Source of the DNA: Ceratodon purpureus | Lineage: Eukaryota > Streptophyta > Bryopsida > Pseudoditrichales > Ditrichaceae | Reading direction: 5' to 3' | Length of the DNA stretch: 64,000 nt | Assembly: GCA_014871385.1 (NCBI GenBank) | Contig: CM026426.1 | Location: forward strand, 29,563,452-29,627,451 | Part shown: positions 54,985 through 64,000 of the stretch, one piece after another | Numbering within the stretch: the first letter of the stretch is position 1 | How the letters are laid out: the number at the start of each line of letters is the position of its first letter | Translations under genes and position numbers: made by a program | Notes under the pieces: generated by a model | The model's input: only the letters and a program-made list of their open reading frames with translations | Told to the model about the DNA's origin: nothing | Database searches by the model: none

Positions 54985-57900
54985 TCACAACATGCTACAG
55001 TCGCTACTTTCACTCTCAGGACCCGATGACTCCAAATCTCCTTCTACAGGCTCGTCATCGACGAGTATAAGGGCCCTCGGATCAAAAGTCGTTGGCCGAC
55101 TAGGAACGTATGTAAGGGCTCCAGATTGAAACGCCTGTGCTAAGCCCTCTGCGTAGTCCGGAAGTATGAAAGGCTGAATCGGGCTGGAATGAAGACGCCA
55201 CGATGGAGTGGACACTGATGTTGGCCCACGTGGCGGTGTTGCTAAAACTACTCTGCAATAGAGAACCGATTGTGGTTAGATCGAGTACATAGGTTAGCAA
55301 AGAGAAGCAATGCTTGGATAATTTGAACAAAGAATAGAAGACTTACACCACTTGTCAGGTCTTACTCTCTTTGGAGGCGCTTCGCCTGCTGCTGCCGGCC
55401 TTGGATGTTTAGGAGGGCCCATGGCGGATGGTCTAGCCATGCACGGTTTGAGAAGGGCGTTGAATATGGCTTCGTCCTCCTCAAAAGCTAGAATGTGACG
55501 ACCAATAGCCTGGGAAGCCTTGATGGAGGCCCCTGAAACTCGGAGACAAACAAAGAAATGAGAAACTGTGGAAAAAATGAGAGGAATAATTAAGGAGAGA
55601 TATGTATGAAGAGTTACTTGTCCCAGCATTCCAATCAAGGACTATGTCGCCGGGCTTTGACAGCTCCTCAATTATGCCGTACATCATCTCAGGGGCTTTC
55701 TCCCTCGGGCCTCTGACGGCACCTCCCCATTCATGAGCTGCGATTCCTCATCGGTGAAGTTGAAAATGACATCACTCTCGGTAATGTTGAGGACCCCATG
55801 TATCAACTCGGAATTCTTTATCTGGAAGGAGAAAGTACTGCCACTACGAACGTAGACGCAAATCCAGAACCGCATAGTCTGCAGTCAAGCAAAACAAGTG
55901 AGTAAAATTAAGCAGAAGGATTATCAGTAAGTAAAGAGAAGGGTATTTTTAGGGAAATTACCAAGTTCTCGGGGTTCGTAGGAGAAGACAGGCTGAGTAC
56001 ATTGACGCCCCACCAGCCCTTGAAAAGCACAAAGTCACCACCCTCAGCTTCTTCCTCGATATCCTTAACCACATTCTGATCAGTGTTGTAGATGAGGCAG
56101 AGGGCACCATCTCTCTGCAGGTATGAATCTGCAAAACGGAAGATGTCGTACACATAATCCTTGGGGCGAGAGTTCCAAGGCCGAATACTCGTGGGGGGAA
56201 CGGAAACGAATGGGACAGGAAGATTCTCAGGGATGTCGGCAATGATCAAGTCGACTCCCAGATGGTCCTCTTGTTTGCACCGGTCCCCAACTCTGTTTTT
56301 GCGGCCTGCTCCAAACTTGAGGAAACAAGAAAGCAGAGTTAGAAACTACAAAGCGAGTAGAGGTGGCAGAATCCATTAAATGTCCAAATATCGGAACATA
56401 CCTTGCGAATGAAGTCTTGAGTCTTGATCCAATCCGGGTCGCCGCCACCTTTTCTCTCCTCTCTCTTATTTCGCCGTAACATGGAATCCACAGATGAGTT
56501 GAAGACGGAAACATGTGTGGAAATCGAAGCTCCAGCGGAAGAAGTTGTTTGAGGATATAGTTTGGCCTTCCTCTGCTCAATGAGACTTCGCGTGATCGCA
56601 GAAGCACCAATGGATGAAGGCGCATTCGTTGTGGTCGACGTTGGCATTGGGACATCTATAGTTGGAGAAGCGTTGCCTGTCTCCTTCCCTGGTGAGGAAG
56701 ACTCAGCCCCAGTATCTTGTGAGGTCTGTGACTTCGAACCCAGAGTTCGCAGTCGCCGAGCTCTCCCTTTCTTCGGTTGAGGTGCAGATGTTTGACTCTG
56801 ATGTTCTTCGTCTTCTTGAGAAGCTTCATTGGAGTCTTCAACGACCGGCGCTCGAAGATCAAGTAATGATTTGAAATCAACTATAAAACCACGGAGGCAA
56901 TCTAGATACCAACATCCTGCCTCCAAGTGAGGAGCTTTGTACCTCTTCAATTGCTGAGGAGAGTAGATACACTGGTCCGAGCTTCTCTGGATCCATAAAG
57001 GAAAGTACTTCGGGAGTCGTTGGACAGTGACGGCGCCTTTTGGAAGAAGCTCTCTCTTGAAGTACCTAGTGTAGGCCAATTTTAAAATACTTAGTATGTG
57101 GGAGAGACGAACTGCAGGATTCGAAATGCACACATGTTTGAGTAAAGATTCATACCGGTAAATGACTCGCTTGACAACATCTTCCGTTCAAGGGAATTTC
57201 GTGAAAATCGTCTTCTTATCAAAAGTCTTCTTCGCCTTGGATCCAAGGAATGCCGGGAATGCTCTGTCCCAAAGCAGAATACGCCAGCTCTCCACGTAAT
57301 CGCCTGGTCGCTGAACATCAGGGGAGGCATTCCAGTTGATGTCCAGCTCCTCGGCCTTACACATGTCCTCGAACTCTTGGATGACCGCTTCTTCCAACTA
57401 CAAGAGACAGTCAGCAGAATTAGACTACGACAATCAAAGTGATAGAATGACAAAGACATTATCAGTTCTGGAAATAAGGGAGCATACCCCTGCCCGGAAT
57501 GAAGCCCTGTTTAGCCAACGGTCGAGGTCAGCTTCCTTGAACTCCGGTGGTGGAAACCTATAAGACTGCCTTGAAGTCGGAGAGGAGTTCCACCACCTCA
57601 ACCAACGAGCTTTGTATTTCGGTTCAACTGCCGCCGGCACAATCTTCAGCAGCTTGTCCAATGTCATCTCAGGTTTGTTGAGATCGCTAACGTGGCGGTT
57701 AATCTGCAATTAGAACAGAGCTGTTAGCATTATGAAATCAAGATAACATAAGAGATAAGAACAAAATAGCTTAAGATGAAGTGATTAAGGATTCACCTCG
57801 GCAAGGAAGTCGTCACCATTTTTGGGATTCGCAATGGCCAAGTACTTGGTGAAGTCCTTCTTCTTAACGGCATCGATGAAGTTGTTTGATGCAGTTGTCA

Positions 57901-58986
57901 TCGCATCCCAAACTCCAGATCTAGATTGATCCTCTATTGGCATGTTCTCCTTGTAGGCTCTTGCGGCCAGATCCGAGGCGACTGCAATCTCTCTCTGTAC
58001 ATGGAAACGCAATATATTAAAATCAATGTACAAACTACTTGAAATGCATTAGTTAATGTAAGGATCAGAACGAATGTACTTGCTGAGTCATGGAATAAAT
58101 TCTTACTCGGTATAGGAACGCAATGAAAACCTTCGTTGTCAAGTTGAACCATCGGTCCTTTGCGTGTTTGTTCTGCACACAGATTTCAAACTCCTCTGGG
58201 CTTAGAAGATCTTTGAATTCTTCTAACTTCATGACACGGAAAGAGCGGATGCGGAATAACTTCGTTGGAAGATTACTCTTCACATGGTCATTCTCAGTAG
58301 ACCTGTGGACAAAAGAAACTGTTTAGAAAACACTTCTTTATAGAAGGATGACCCGAAATCAAATTTGAGGATTTGTACAACCAAAATTCTTACCAGTTGA
58401 TGTCATGCATGGCATGGAGAAGATTGCCCACTTGGCCGCGGGGGTCCAATATGATGCAATGCACGAAGATGTGCCAAGCTGGGTCCTCGACATGATGCTT
58501 GTTGATGTGTCGTAACCAAGCTGAAAGGCGATGGTTACCTTCCCATACAAAAAACATTTTGCCACTGAATTGATTGAGGTCATCGTCTCCTTGGAGGTCG
58601 GCTTCGAAGGCTTCGTTAGCCCTGCGCCAGCACGGGCTCCACTTTGCCTTCACTTCCTCCGTGACATCCATTGACAACTCTTCAGTGTTGAACATGGAAA
58701 TATACATCACGCGGTCCCTATCTCTGTAACCCTTCACGAACTCCCTCTCCAGATGTTGCACGCCCATTTCGCCAACCGGTCTGACTTTTGCCATTGCGAC
58801 CATTCTAGACAATGGGACAAGCAGGCGGGACTTCCTCAAGGGCTGAATACGAACGGCATTGATGACGTTGATCGAGTCAACTTTATGCTGTGTTCGATGA
58901 AGCAATTCACCTTCAACAGCGTCTTTCAAGTCCAGAGGCTTTGATGATGATGGCAACACGTCCTGTGTTTGCGTCAACTCGGGTAC
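54985..58986 (-). pseudogene. ParB-like / beta-class DNA-methyltransferase-like gene of C (10 exons)
   Basis: Exons near 58986-58394, 58302-58111, 57994-57797, 57703-57488, 57397-57162, 57065-56402, 56316-55963, 55877-55632, 55527-55349 and 55255-54985 pair with those of B. Exon 1 has the ParB-like KMFFVWEGNHRLSAW. Exon 7 has VDLIIADIPENLPVP at the DPPY position and RDGALCLIYN. Exons 8-9 have RGPREK, GDIVLDWNAGT and IGRHILAFEEDEAIF, the motif I and E-D block of beta-class N4/N6 methyltransferases. A TGA near 57189 and a frame change near 55740 interrupt it. The catalytic DPPY is replaced by ADIP, so binding without catalysis is possible. Confidence 0.65.
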
Positions 58987-59125
58987 CTGCCGTAAGCAAT
59001 AGAAATGAACAATCAAATTCAGCAATGTAGATACTGAAAAATGGAATTTACCAATCACTTAGAGATTTTCTCATAAATGAAAGAGTAAAAAGAAACATCT
59101 CAAATTTCATCTATGGCACCAAGCA

Positions 59126-59763
59126 TCAAGGCCGTGCCACTCTACGAGGAGCCCTTCCATAGTACTGTCTAGCCTCTCTACTATTCCAATGATGGCGCCT
59201 CCTCCAAAATCGCCTGGTCTGACGGCAAGCGCTGGGCAGTATTGCCGGAAGGGCAAACACTACATGGGCTGGCCTCCTCAAAACCAAAGGTGAAACTGGG
59301 GGATTAGGCGAAGACGGCAGTGTGCCAAGACGTGGCGAGGTGGGCATGTACACTGGAGAGGTGGGCATGTACACTGGAGAGGTGGGCTCATAAATAGGCG
59401 ATGTAGGCATGTACTGGGGTGACTGGACCTCGAAAGGTCCAGTGTCTACACCTAAAGGAATGGCTAAATCACAGGTACAAAGACGCTCATCCTCTGGGTC
59501 TGACAGGTCTGAAAGGTTGATCACAGAGATAGGAGAATTGACTGACATGTCGGGAGCATCAGAGCCTACCTGCAAGTACAAGGCACATGAGGAAGTTAGA
59601 GTTTTCAAATCATTTGAAAGAACTTTCAAATGCTCAACTTCAATTATTGAGGAGAATAAAAAGATGTAAATACAATAAATGAAAACATCTGTAACCATAC
59701 CTCTGTCTCCTCAGGTCCCTTGCTTTCACTCTCGGTCCCCGTGTTCTGCTGAGAAGTATCCTA
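59126..59763 (-). CDS. Exons encoding an RNA-polymerase-II-CTD-like heptad tail
   Basis: The last exon (59573-59126) follows a clean acceptor (TACTTGCAG). It encodes VGSDAPDMSVNS, an acidic Ser/Asp block, then YMPTSPIYEPTSPVYMPTSP and a further YMPTSPRL: four heptads of the form YxPTSPx. A Pro-rich stretch and a strongly Arg-rich tail (RRFWRRRHHW, then RRVARP) end at a stop. A short upstream exon (about 59760-59701) encodes DTSQQNTGTES. Probably the 3' part of the accessory gene that starts near 61926. The heptads imitate the YSPTSPS repeat of the largest RNA polymerase II subunit. Confidence 0.5.
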
Positions 59764-59934
59764 CAATTGATAAAAATTGCAGAAATGTCAATTATTAAAA
59801 TAATTTTCACCCCTATTGATAGGTTCTCATCTACATGCACGAATGATCACACAAATATACATCCAAGTTAAGTAGAATGAATCCAATAAATAAATTAAAT
59901 GCTTTAAAAAAAAAACTTAGTTAAGAGAGATGTA

Positions 59935-60195
59935 ATATTAAGAGAGGGATAGGGAGTGCGGGCGGGATAGGGAGAAAGATAGGGGGAGGGAACAGCGAAG
60001 GGATAGGGAGAACGAGAGGGACAGGAAGAGTGAGGCAGAGAGAGTGGAGCAGGGACAGGGAGTGATGGCGAGGGAGCAAGATAGACAGGGAGAAATTAAG
60101 GGATAGGGAGACAATGAGGGACAGGGAAAGAAAGAGAGTGAGCAAGGACGAGGGGGGAGAGACGAGCAGGGACAGGGAGAGTGAGGGAGAGTAAG
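59935..60195. repeat. GGGATAGGGAG-type purine-rich minisatellite
   Basis: Irregular tandem GGGATAGGGAG, GAGGGACAGGGAG and AGAGTGAG units over about 260 bp, almost only A and G on the plus strand. It lies in a presumed intron of the accessory gene. It could form G-quadruplex or triplex structures. Confidence 0.8.
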
Positions 60196-60289
60196 AGGAG
60201 TAGGGCTATGGAGTGACCTGGGGGGAGATTAAACTAAACACGAAAAGCAATTAAAGAAAGCAATTTAAAAAAGACAATTGAGAGGGCTC

Positions 60290-61370
60290 GAGGCACTGGT
60301 GTCTGCTCCGAAAGTAGGCACCAGGCTGCTTGCCACGAAATGAAATAAAAAAAAAAATGGGAGCCGCAAGCCTCATGGGAGGCTCATAGCCTCCTCAGCC
60401 GCGGCTCTCTATCAGTGAAGCTGGGCGGATTGGAAAGCCGAGTCTCTTGCACAGTCAATTTCTTCCTCGATTGACACTATGCGAGAATCTGCGAATCCGC
60501 ACAAGACCATCCTTGTTGTGAGTAGCAGCAGTTTGTTTAGAGCCGCAGCAGCATTCAAATGCCGCAACCCTCAAACAAAATCTCCAACAAGTAGAAACCC
60601 GCACACAAAAAACCCACTATCCGCAAACACGATTGACCCAAAACCCATCCAACCGAACCTCAACTCCTTGAATTCTCAATCCTCGCAATCCACAATCCCC
60701 CAACATTCAAATTCTCAATCCCCAGCACTCCCCGAGCTTCCAATGCGACATTCCAATCAACATCACGCAAATCTCCAACTTCCCGAAACACCCCAGCACT
60801 CGACAGCAGCAGATCCGCATCATCCTCAGCAACCCAGCAACCAGCGAATTCCCACGACGCCATCAACCCCATCAAACTGTACCCATCAAGCATACAATTC
60901 CAAATTACCGACTTGGAAAGAATCTGACCTCGTCGTCGTCGTCTTCGTTGTCGAGCTCGTCGTCGAGGTCGCCCTCGACCTGGTCCTTGTGCTGCACTCC
61001 GGGCTGCTGCTCGAGCTCTACGCCTCCATCGAACTCCACGACTCCACCAACCTGCTCAACATCCCCCTCGCCGCGGCCGCCCACACTCTGCTCTCCCTGC
61101 GCAGCCATTGCTCTCCCTCCCTCTCATGCGTCCAGAATACCTTGCCTCGCTCGTCTCGCTTCGAGTCGGAGGTGCTCAAACTCGGCGCATTCTCCAAGGG
61201 CCGACCCACGAGATTGATCCCCGACCCCTCTCATCCTCTTGATGCTCTGTATAAAAATAGCAGACATTTGAATCTATGATTCCCCTGTGTCAAGTGCCGC
61301 GGCCTTCTCCATGAGACTTATGATTCGAGTGTGTAAATTGCCGCGGCCCCTCTCAAATAGACTTAGAGCA
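60290..61370. other. GC-rich segment, possibly captured host DNA
   Basis: The base composition is markedly more GC-rich than the rest of C. Frames are open on both strands (for example 60479-61279 plus and 60905-61108 minus). The minus-strand reading has a Glu/Asp/Arg composition, ending DDELDNEDDDDEV, that looks protein-like and could be an exon of the accessory gene. MULEs often carry captured host gene pieces (Pack-MULE). A direct repeat of a GTGCCGCGGCC-type block lies at 61286-61366. The source gene was not recognised. Confidence 0.3.
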
Positions 61371-61488
61371 AACCTCACATTCTTTATTCAAACTACTCAA
61401 TTACTAACCTTTCACAAATATACTAGATTACACAAATAATTCCCATTACCGTGGTCCTAGAGAGATTATAAATACTTACCTTATCGGC

Positions 61489-61926
61489 GTTGAAATAAAG
61501 ATCTGATAGAGAATCAGGCTCCCCTGTCGAGAACTCATTGAATGTAATCGAAGGTTGCGGAGACTCTAGTTTCTAACTACAATTAAAGACTAATTCTTCC
61601 ATCATGGCCTCACGTTCTCCTCTACTTAAAAGTACCTCCTGTTCGTGCTCGTGATTCTCGATGTCCGTGTTCTCTAATAATTCGTCTTTCTCCTCTACTA
61701 TAGAGTCTAGAATGAGTTTGCGAAGGCTAGAAAACTTCAATGCTACAGGCAGACCATCTCCTCTCCCTTTCACGGGTGCACTCAAATGGCCAGTTTTAAA
61801 ATCTACCTGCTTACGTGATGCTCTCCTCTTTCTAGCTCTTCTATTTGTAAAATCAGTGCGGCCTGGTTTCCTTCTCTGTTTAGGAGTAACATAAGTGGAG
61901 GGAGATGGCCCTCCACCCTGCTTCAT
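61489..61926 (-). CDS. Accessory gene of C, 5' exons
   Basis: Exon 1 starts at the ATG 61926 (MKQGGGPSPSTYVTPKQRRK) and contains a basic RARKRRASRK stretch and an acidic end. A donor after EHEHEQE (GAG|GTACTT, near 61633) and an acceptor TTAG near 61566 define a 60-odd-bp intron. Exon 2 continues in frame with KLESPQPSITFNEFSTGEPD to a donor AAG|GTAAGT near 61477. Element A keeps the same exon pair. The gene is divergent from the transposase. The 3' exons may be the CTD-like ones at 59126-59763. Function unknown; the basic region suggests nuclear localisation. Confidence 0.5.
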
Positions 61927-61938
61927 GTGTCTAACCAC

Positions 61939-62553
61939 AGGAAGGATTCTCTCACAAAAAGACTTTCATGAGAACTTCCTGCCAGCTTAAATACCTCTCA
62001 CGTACAACTATTTTCCTAGAACCCTAAGTTGATATACAATCTCAACCACTGACACATTGTCTGCCCACTTTATATTAAGAGTATCATTAACAATTCTATA
62101 ATTGAAGCTAGGTTTAAAATATCAACCTCTAATTATAAGGAATATATCTAAGTGCACTATAAATTGAAAGATTTGAATCAAGCACTTCAATCATGCTCCT
62201 TTTTATATTCATTGTTTTAAATGTAGTTTTGAATTGACGGCTCATTCTTATCTTATAATACATCATGACAAATAGAATCCGCTCTACGATTCAAATATTA
62301 AAGTAGAGTTAAATATACCTTACCTCATATACTTAGACCTGCATAAAGTGGCACTGTAATATGTTAGCGCCGTCTCTCTTAAATCATACATTCGTTACCT
62401 AACAGACAGAATCATTCCCCAACTGTTCACATGGACATTCCTACCTGCATAAAATGATCAACAGCGATGCATCATGCCTCTCACTTTGCTCTCGCGTACA
62501 GTCAGTGCTCCCTTCTTTCCGCTCGTACGATTGACTTGCCTGCGAACATCGGG
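61939..62553. promoter_or_regulatory. Divergent intergenic region of C
   Basis: AT-rich, non-coding, between the divergent accessory and transposase genes. Probably holds both promoters. No specific boxes can be assigned with confidence. Confidence 0.35.
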
Positions 62554-64000
62554 ATGGTCTGTCTGTATGCCCAAGGCATGTGAATCCTTCTTAGGTTTCG
62601 CGTAGATGATGATGGTCTAGCTACAGTTAACTCTCTTCGCCTGAGCCTCAGATTCCATTTCCGTGAGGATTCCATCAGTGTAGAGGAGGAGATCTTCGAT
62701 GACGTTATTGCCGAGGTTACCCACACCCTCGGCCAACCTTCAGTGAGAGATGAAAACAATATGTTGCAGTGGAGACTCTTCCCTGGATCCTATAGGGTCT
62801 ATGGTCTTACCGATTCTCTGATGGCTGCATCCACTGAGATCCTCACCCCCCGTCGCTCTTCTACTTGCACAATTCAGACTCCCTTACCTCGTGATGTCAA
62901 AGTCAAAGTCGAGCCTGGTACCGAGACTTCAGATGTAGACAAACCTCCTCCTCCGTCCGTCATAACTCTCTCCTCTGATGACGAAGTCAGTCCCGTCAAG
63001 TTGGTGCCGAAGGTCCAGGCTGATGCTCCTCCTTCCAATGTGTCTCCTCCATTGTCCCATGTCACAGTTAGCATTGTTCCTCTCCTTCAACAGCTTGCAA
63101 AGGCGCGTGGGTCAAAAAACATTTTGAAGAAGATAGACTATTCTACTATTAGACACGAGAGAGTAGAGTACTTGCCTGCGAAGTTTGATGGTCCGGTTCT
63201 TTTTGAGTTGCCACCAGGTGCTGCAGGATCCTCTAAGCTCGCCGCCAAGTCAATGCAGGGAATGGACAAACGATACAACGGACACTTGTGGACCAAGACC
63301 ATCACAACAAACATCAAAAACGACTTCGGATTATCTTTTCAAAGTTCCACCTACGTTGGATGGCTGCGCTGCAGCAACAAGGAGTGTGACTTCGTGAAGC
63401 GTGTTCCCAAGATCTTCGAGGTTAACGAGACTGAGTTCGAAGGGTGTACCCTGCAAGCTTTTCTCATGGATCAGCCTCCTCCATCTGACTCCACGCTAGT
63501 GTGCAAGGTATGTAAAGAACCTCCATCATGTGTAGCTACATGCGAAGCTAAGATTTATTACGTTGTGGGCAAAGCGAATCAGACTAGAGCTTGTATTCAC
63601 ATAGGAACACATGATCATCCAGTGAAAGTTGGAGACTACAGAGACTCTAAAGCAGAAATTAGTAGCTTAATAGAAGAGCAGGTACAGATGAACAACAAAG
63701 CAACGAAGAGCGCCGTTGTCTTGGAGGCGAGCAAACTCCTCATCGGGAGCTACCTGCTACAGCCCGAGGATGCACCATCGAGGAAGTTGACGATGGAGGA
63801 GCTGGTTCCTGTTCTGGATCGATGCAAAGACATGGCGTCCCCAAACATCCGCAACAAAGTCGCGACCTTCAAAAAATACAGAAGGTACGGAGTCATGGAC
63901 GGTATCACCAAGCTCCGTGGAAACAGTCTCTCGGCGTATGTCCAAGAGAATAGGTTTCCTGGTCAGGGATCTATGCGTGACAAAGTCTTCGTCTTCAAGA
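62554..64000 (+). CDS. MULE transposase of C (partial, runs off the window)
   Basis: Similarity to A and B starts near the ATG at 62554 (MVCLYAQGM). A TGA at 62581 follows, after which the frame is open to the last base of the window. The true start or a 5' intron therefore needs another model, or the copy has one early break. Visible: GSYRVYGLTDSLMAASTEIL, YLPAKFDGPVLFELPPG, GMDKRYNGHLW, NETEFEGCTLQAF, then a WRKY/GCM1-like finger with CKVCKEPPSC and HIGTHDHPVKVGDY, and ASPNIRNKVATF. The DDE and SWIM parts lie beyond the edge. This is the best-preserved transposase of the three. Confidence 0.7.

Larger units (their letters stand above)
52672..64000. mobile_element. Giant Mutator-like element C (partial; right end outside the window)
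   Basis: The left terminus is GGGGAAAGTTCGTAC, then GTGAGCGGAGAGCG units, then ACCCTATAACCGTGG and a second CCGTGGAAAT word, as in A. Gene order: MPKVRN gene, F-box-like gene, methyltransferase-like gene (minus), CTD-like exons (minus), accessory exons (minus), transposase (plus, running off the edge). This is the same order as B read from its right end. The transposase frame is open from about 62584 to the window end. Confidence 0.75.

Noticed and set aside
60479-61279. 266-codon plus-strand frame as a gene
   Set aside because: Low-complexity Gln/Pro/Ser then Val/Leu repeats; the opposite strand has a more protein-like charged frame and fits the accessory gene direction.

Overview
The window is nuclear DNA of a plant-type eukaryote. 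Genes have GT-AG introns. There are F-box-like and S1/SPH-like (plant self-incompatibility-type) proteins, telomere-like CCCTAAA words, and plant-type Gypsy, hAT and Mutator-like (MULE) elements. A land plant or a close streptophyte alga fits best; the species cannot be told. No RNA gene or CRISPR was found. Almost everything is mobile DNA, inserted in layers.

Layout. 1-3911 is one arm of element D, and a second arm in opposite orientation lies at 49497-52671 (F-box-like gene plus two unknown genes). 3912-8540 holds a broken RING-H2 gene and a gag-like or unknown gene. 8542-8983 and 44935-46320 are two pieces of one Gypsy fossil, split by giant element A (8984-44934), which is flanked by the 9-bp duplication TAACCACCG. 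A second gag-like fossil (9437-12537) lies inside A, and giant element B (12538-34692) splits it, flanked by the 9-bp duplication CCGACTCTC. An hAT element (about 35.26-37.55 kb) and a small MITE-like element (about 43.26-43.61 kb) also sit in A. A third giant element, C, begins at 52672 inside the D arm and runs off the window.

The main result is the family A/B/C: very large MULEs (B is 22,155 bp) with a shared terminus, GGGGAAA-like sequence followed by G(C/T)GAGCGG and GAGAGCGG repeats, 9-bp target duplications, and subterminal CCTATGACCGTGG words. B and C have the same gene order from one end: a small conserved protein (first residues MPKVRN), an F-box-like gene (C only), a ten-exon gene joining a ParB-like GNHR domain to a beta-class N4/N6 DNA-methyltransferase fold, a small basic accessory gene whose C version may end in RNA-polymerase-II-CTD-like YxPTSPx heptads, and, divergently, a MULE transposase with a WRKY/GCM1-like zinc finger, a DDE region and a SWIM finger. 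B also carries a secreted S1/SPH-like gene and two satellite arrays that share a core word, GGGCCCGAGCAGACT. I read this as a transposon lineage with its own chromatin or DNA-modification and regulatory cargo. The copies here are decayed: both methyltransferase-like genes and at least two of the transposases are interrupted, whereas the MPKVRN gene is intact in both B and C.
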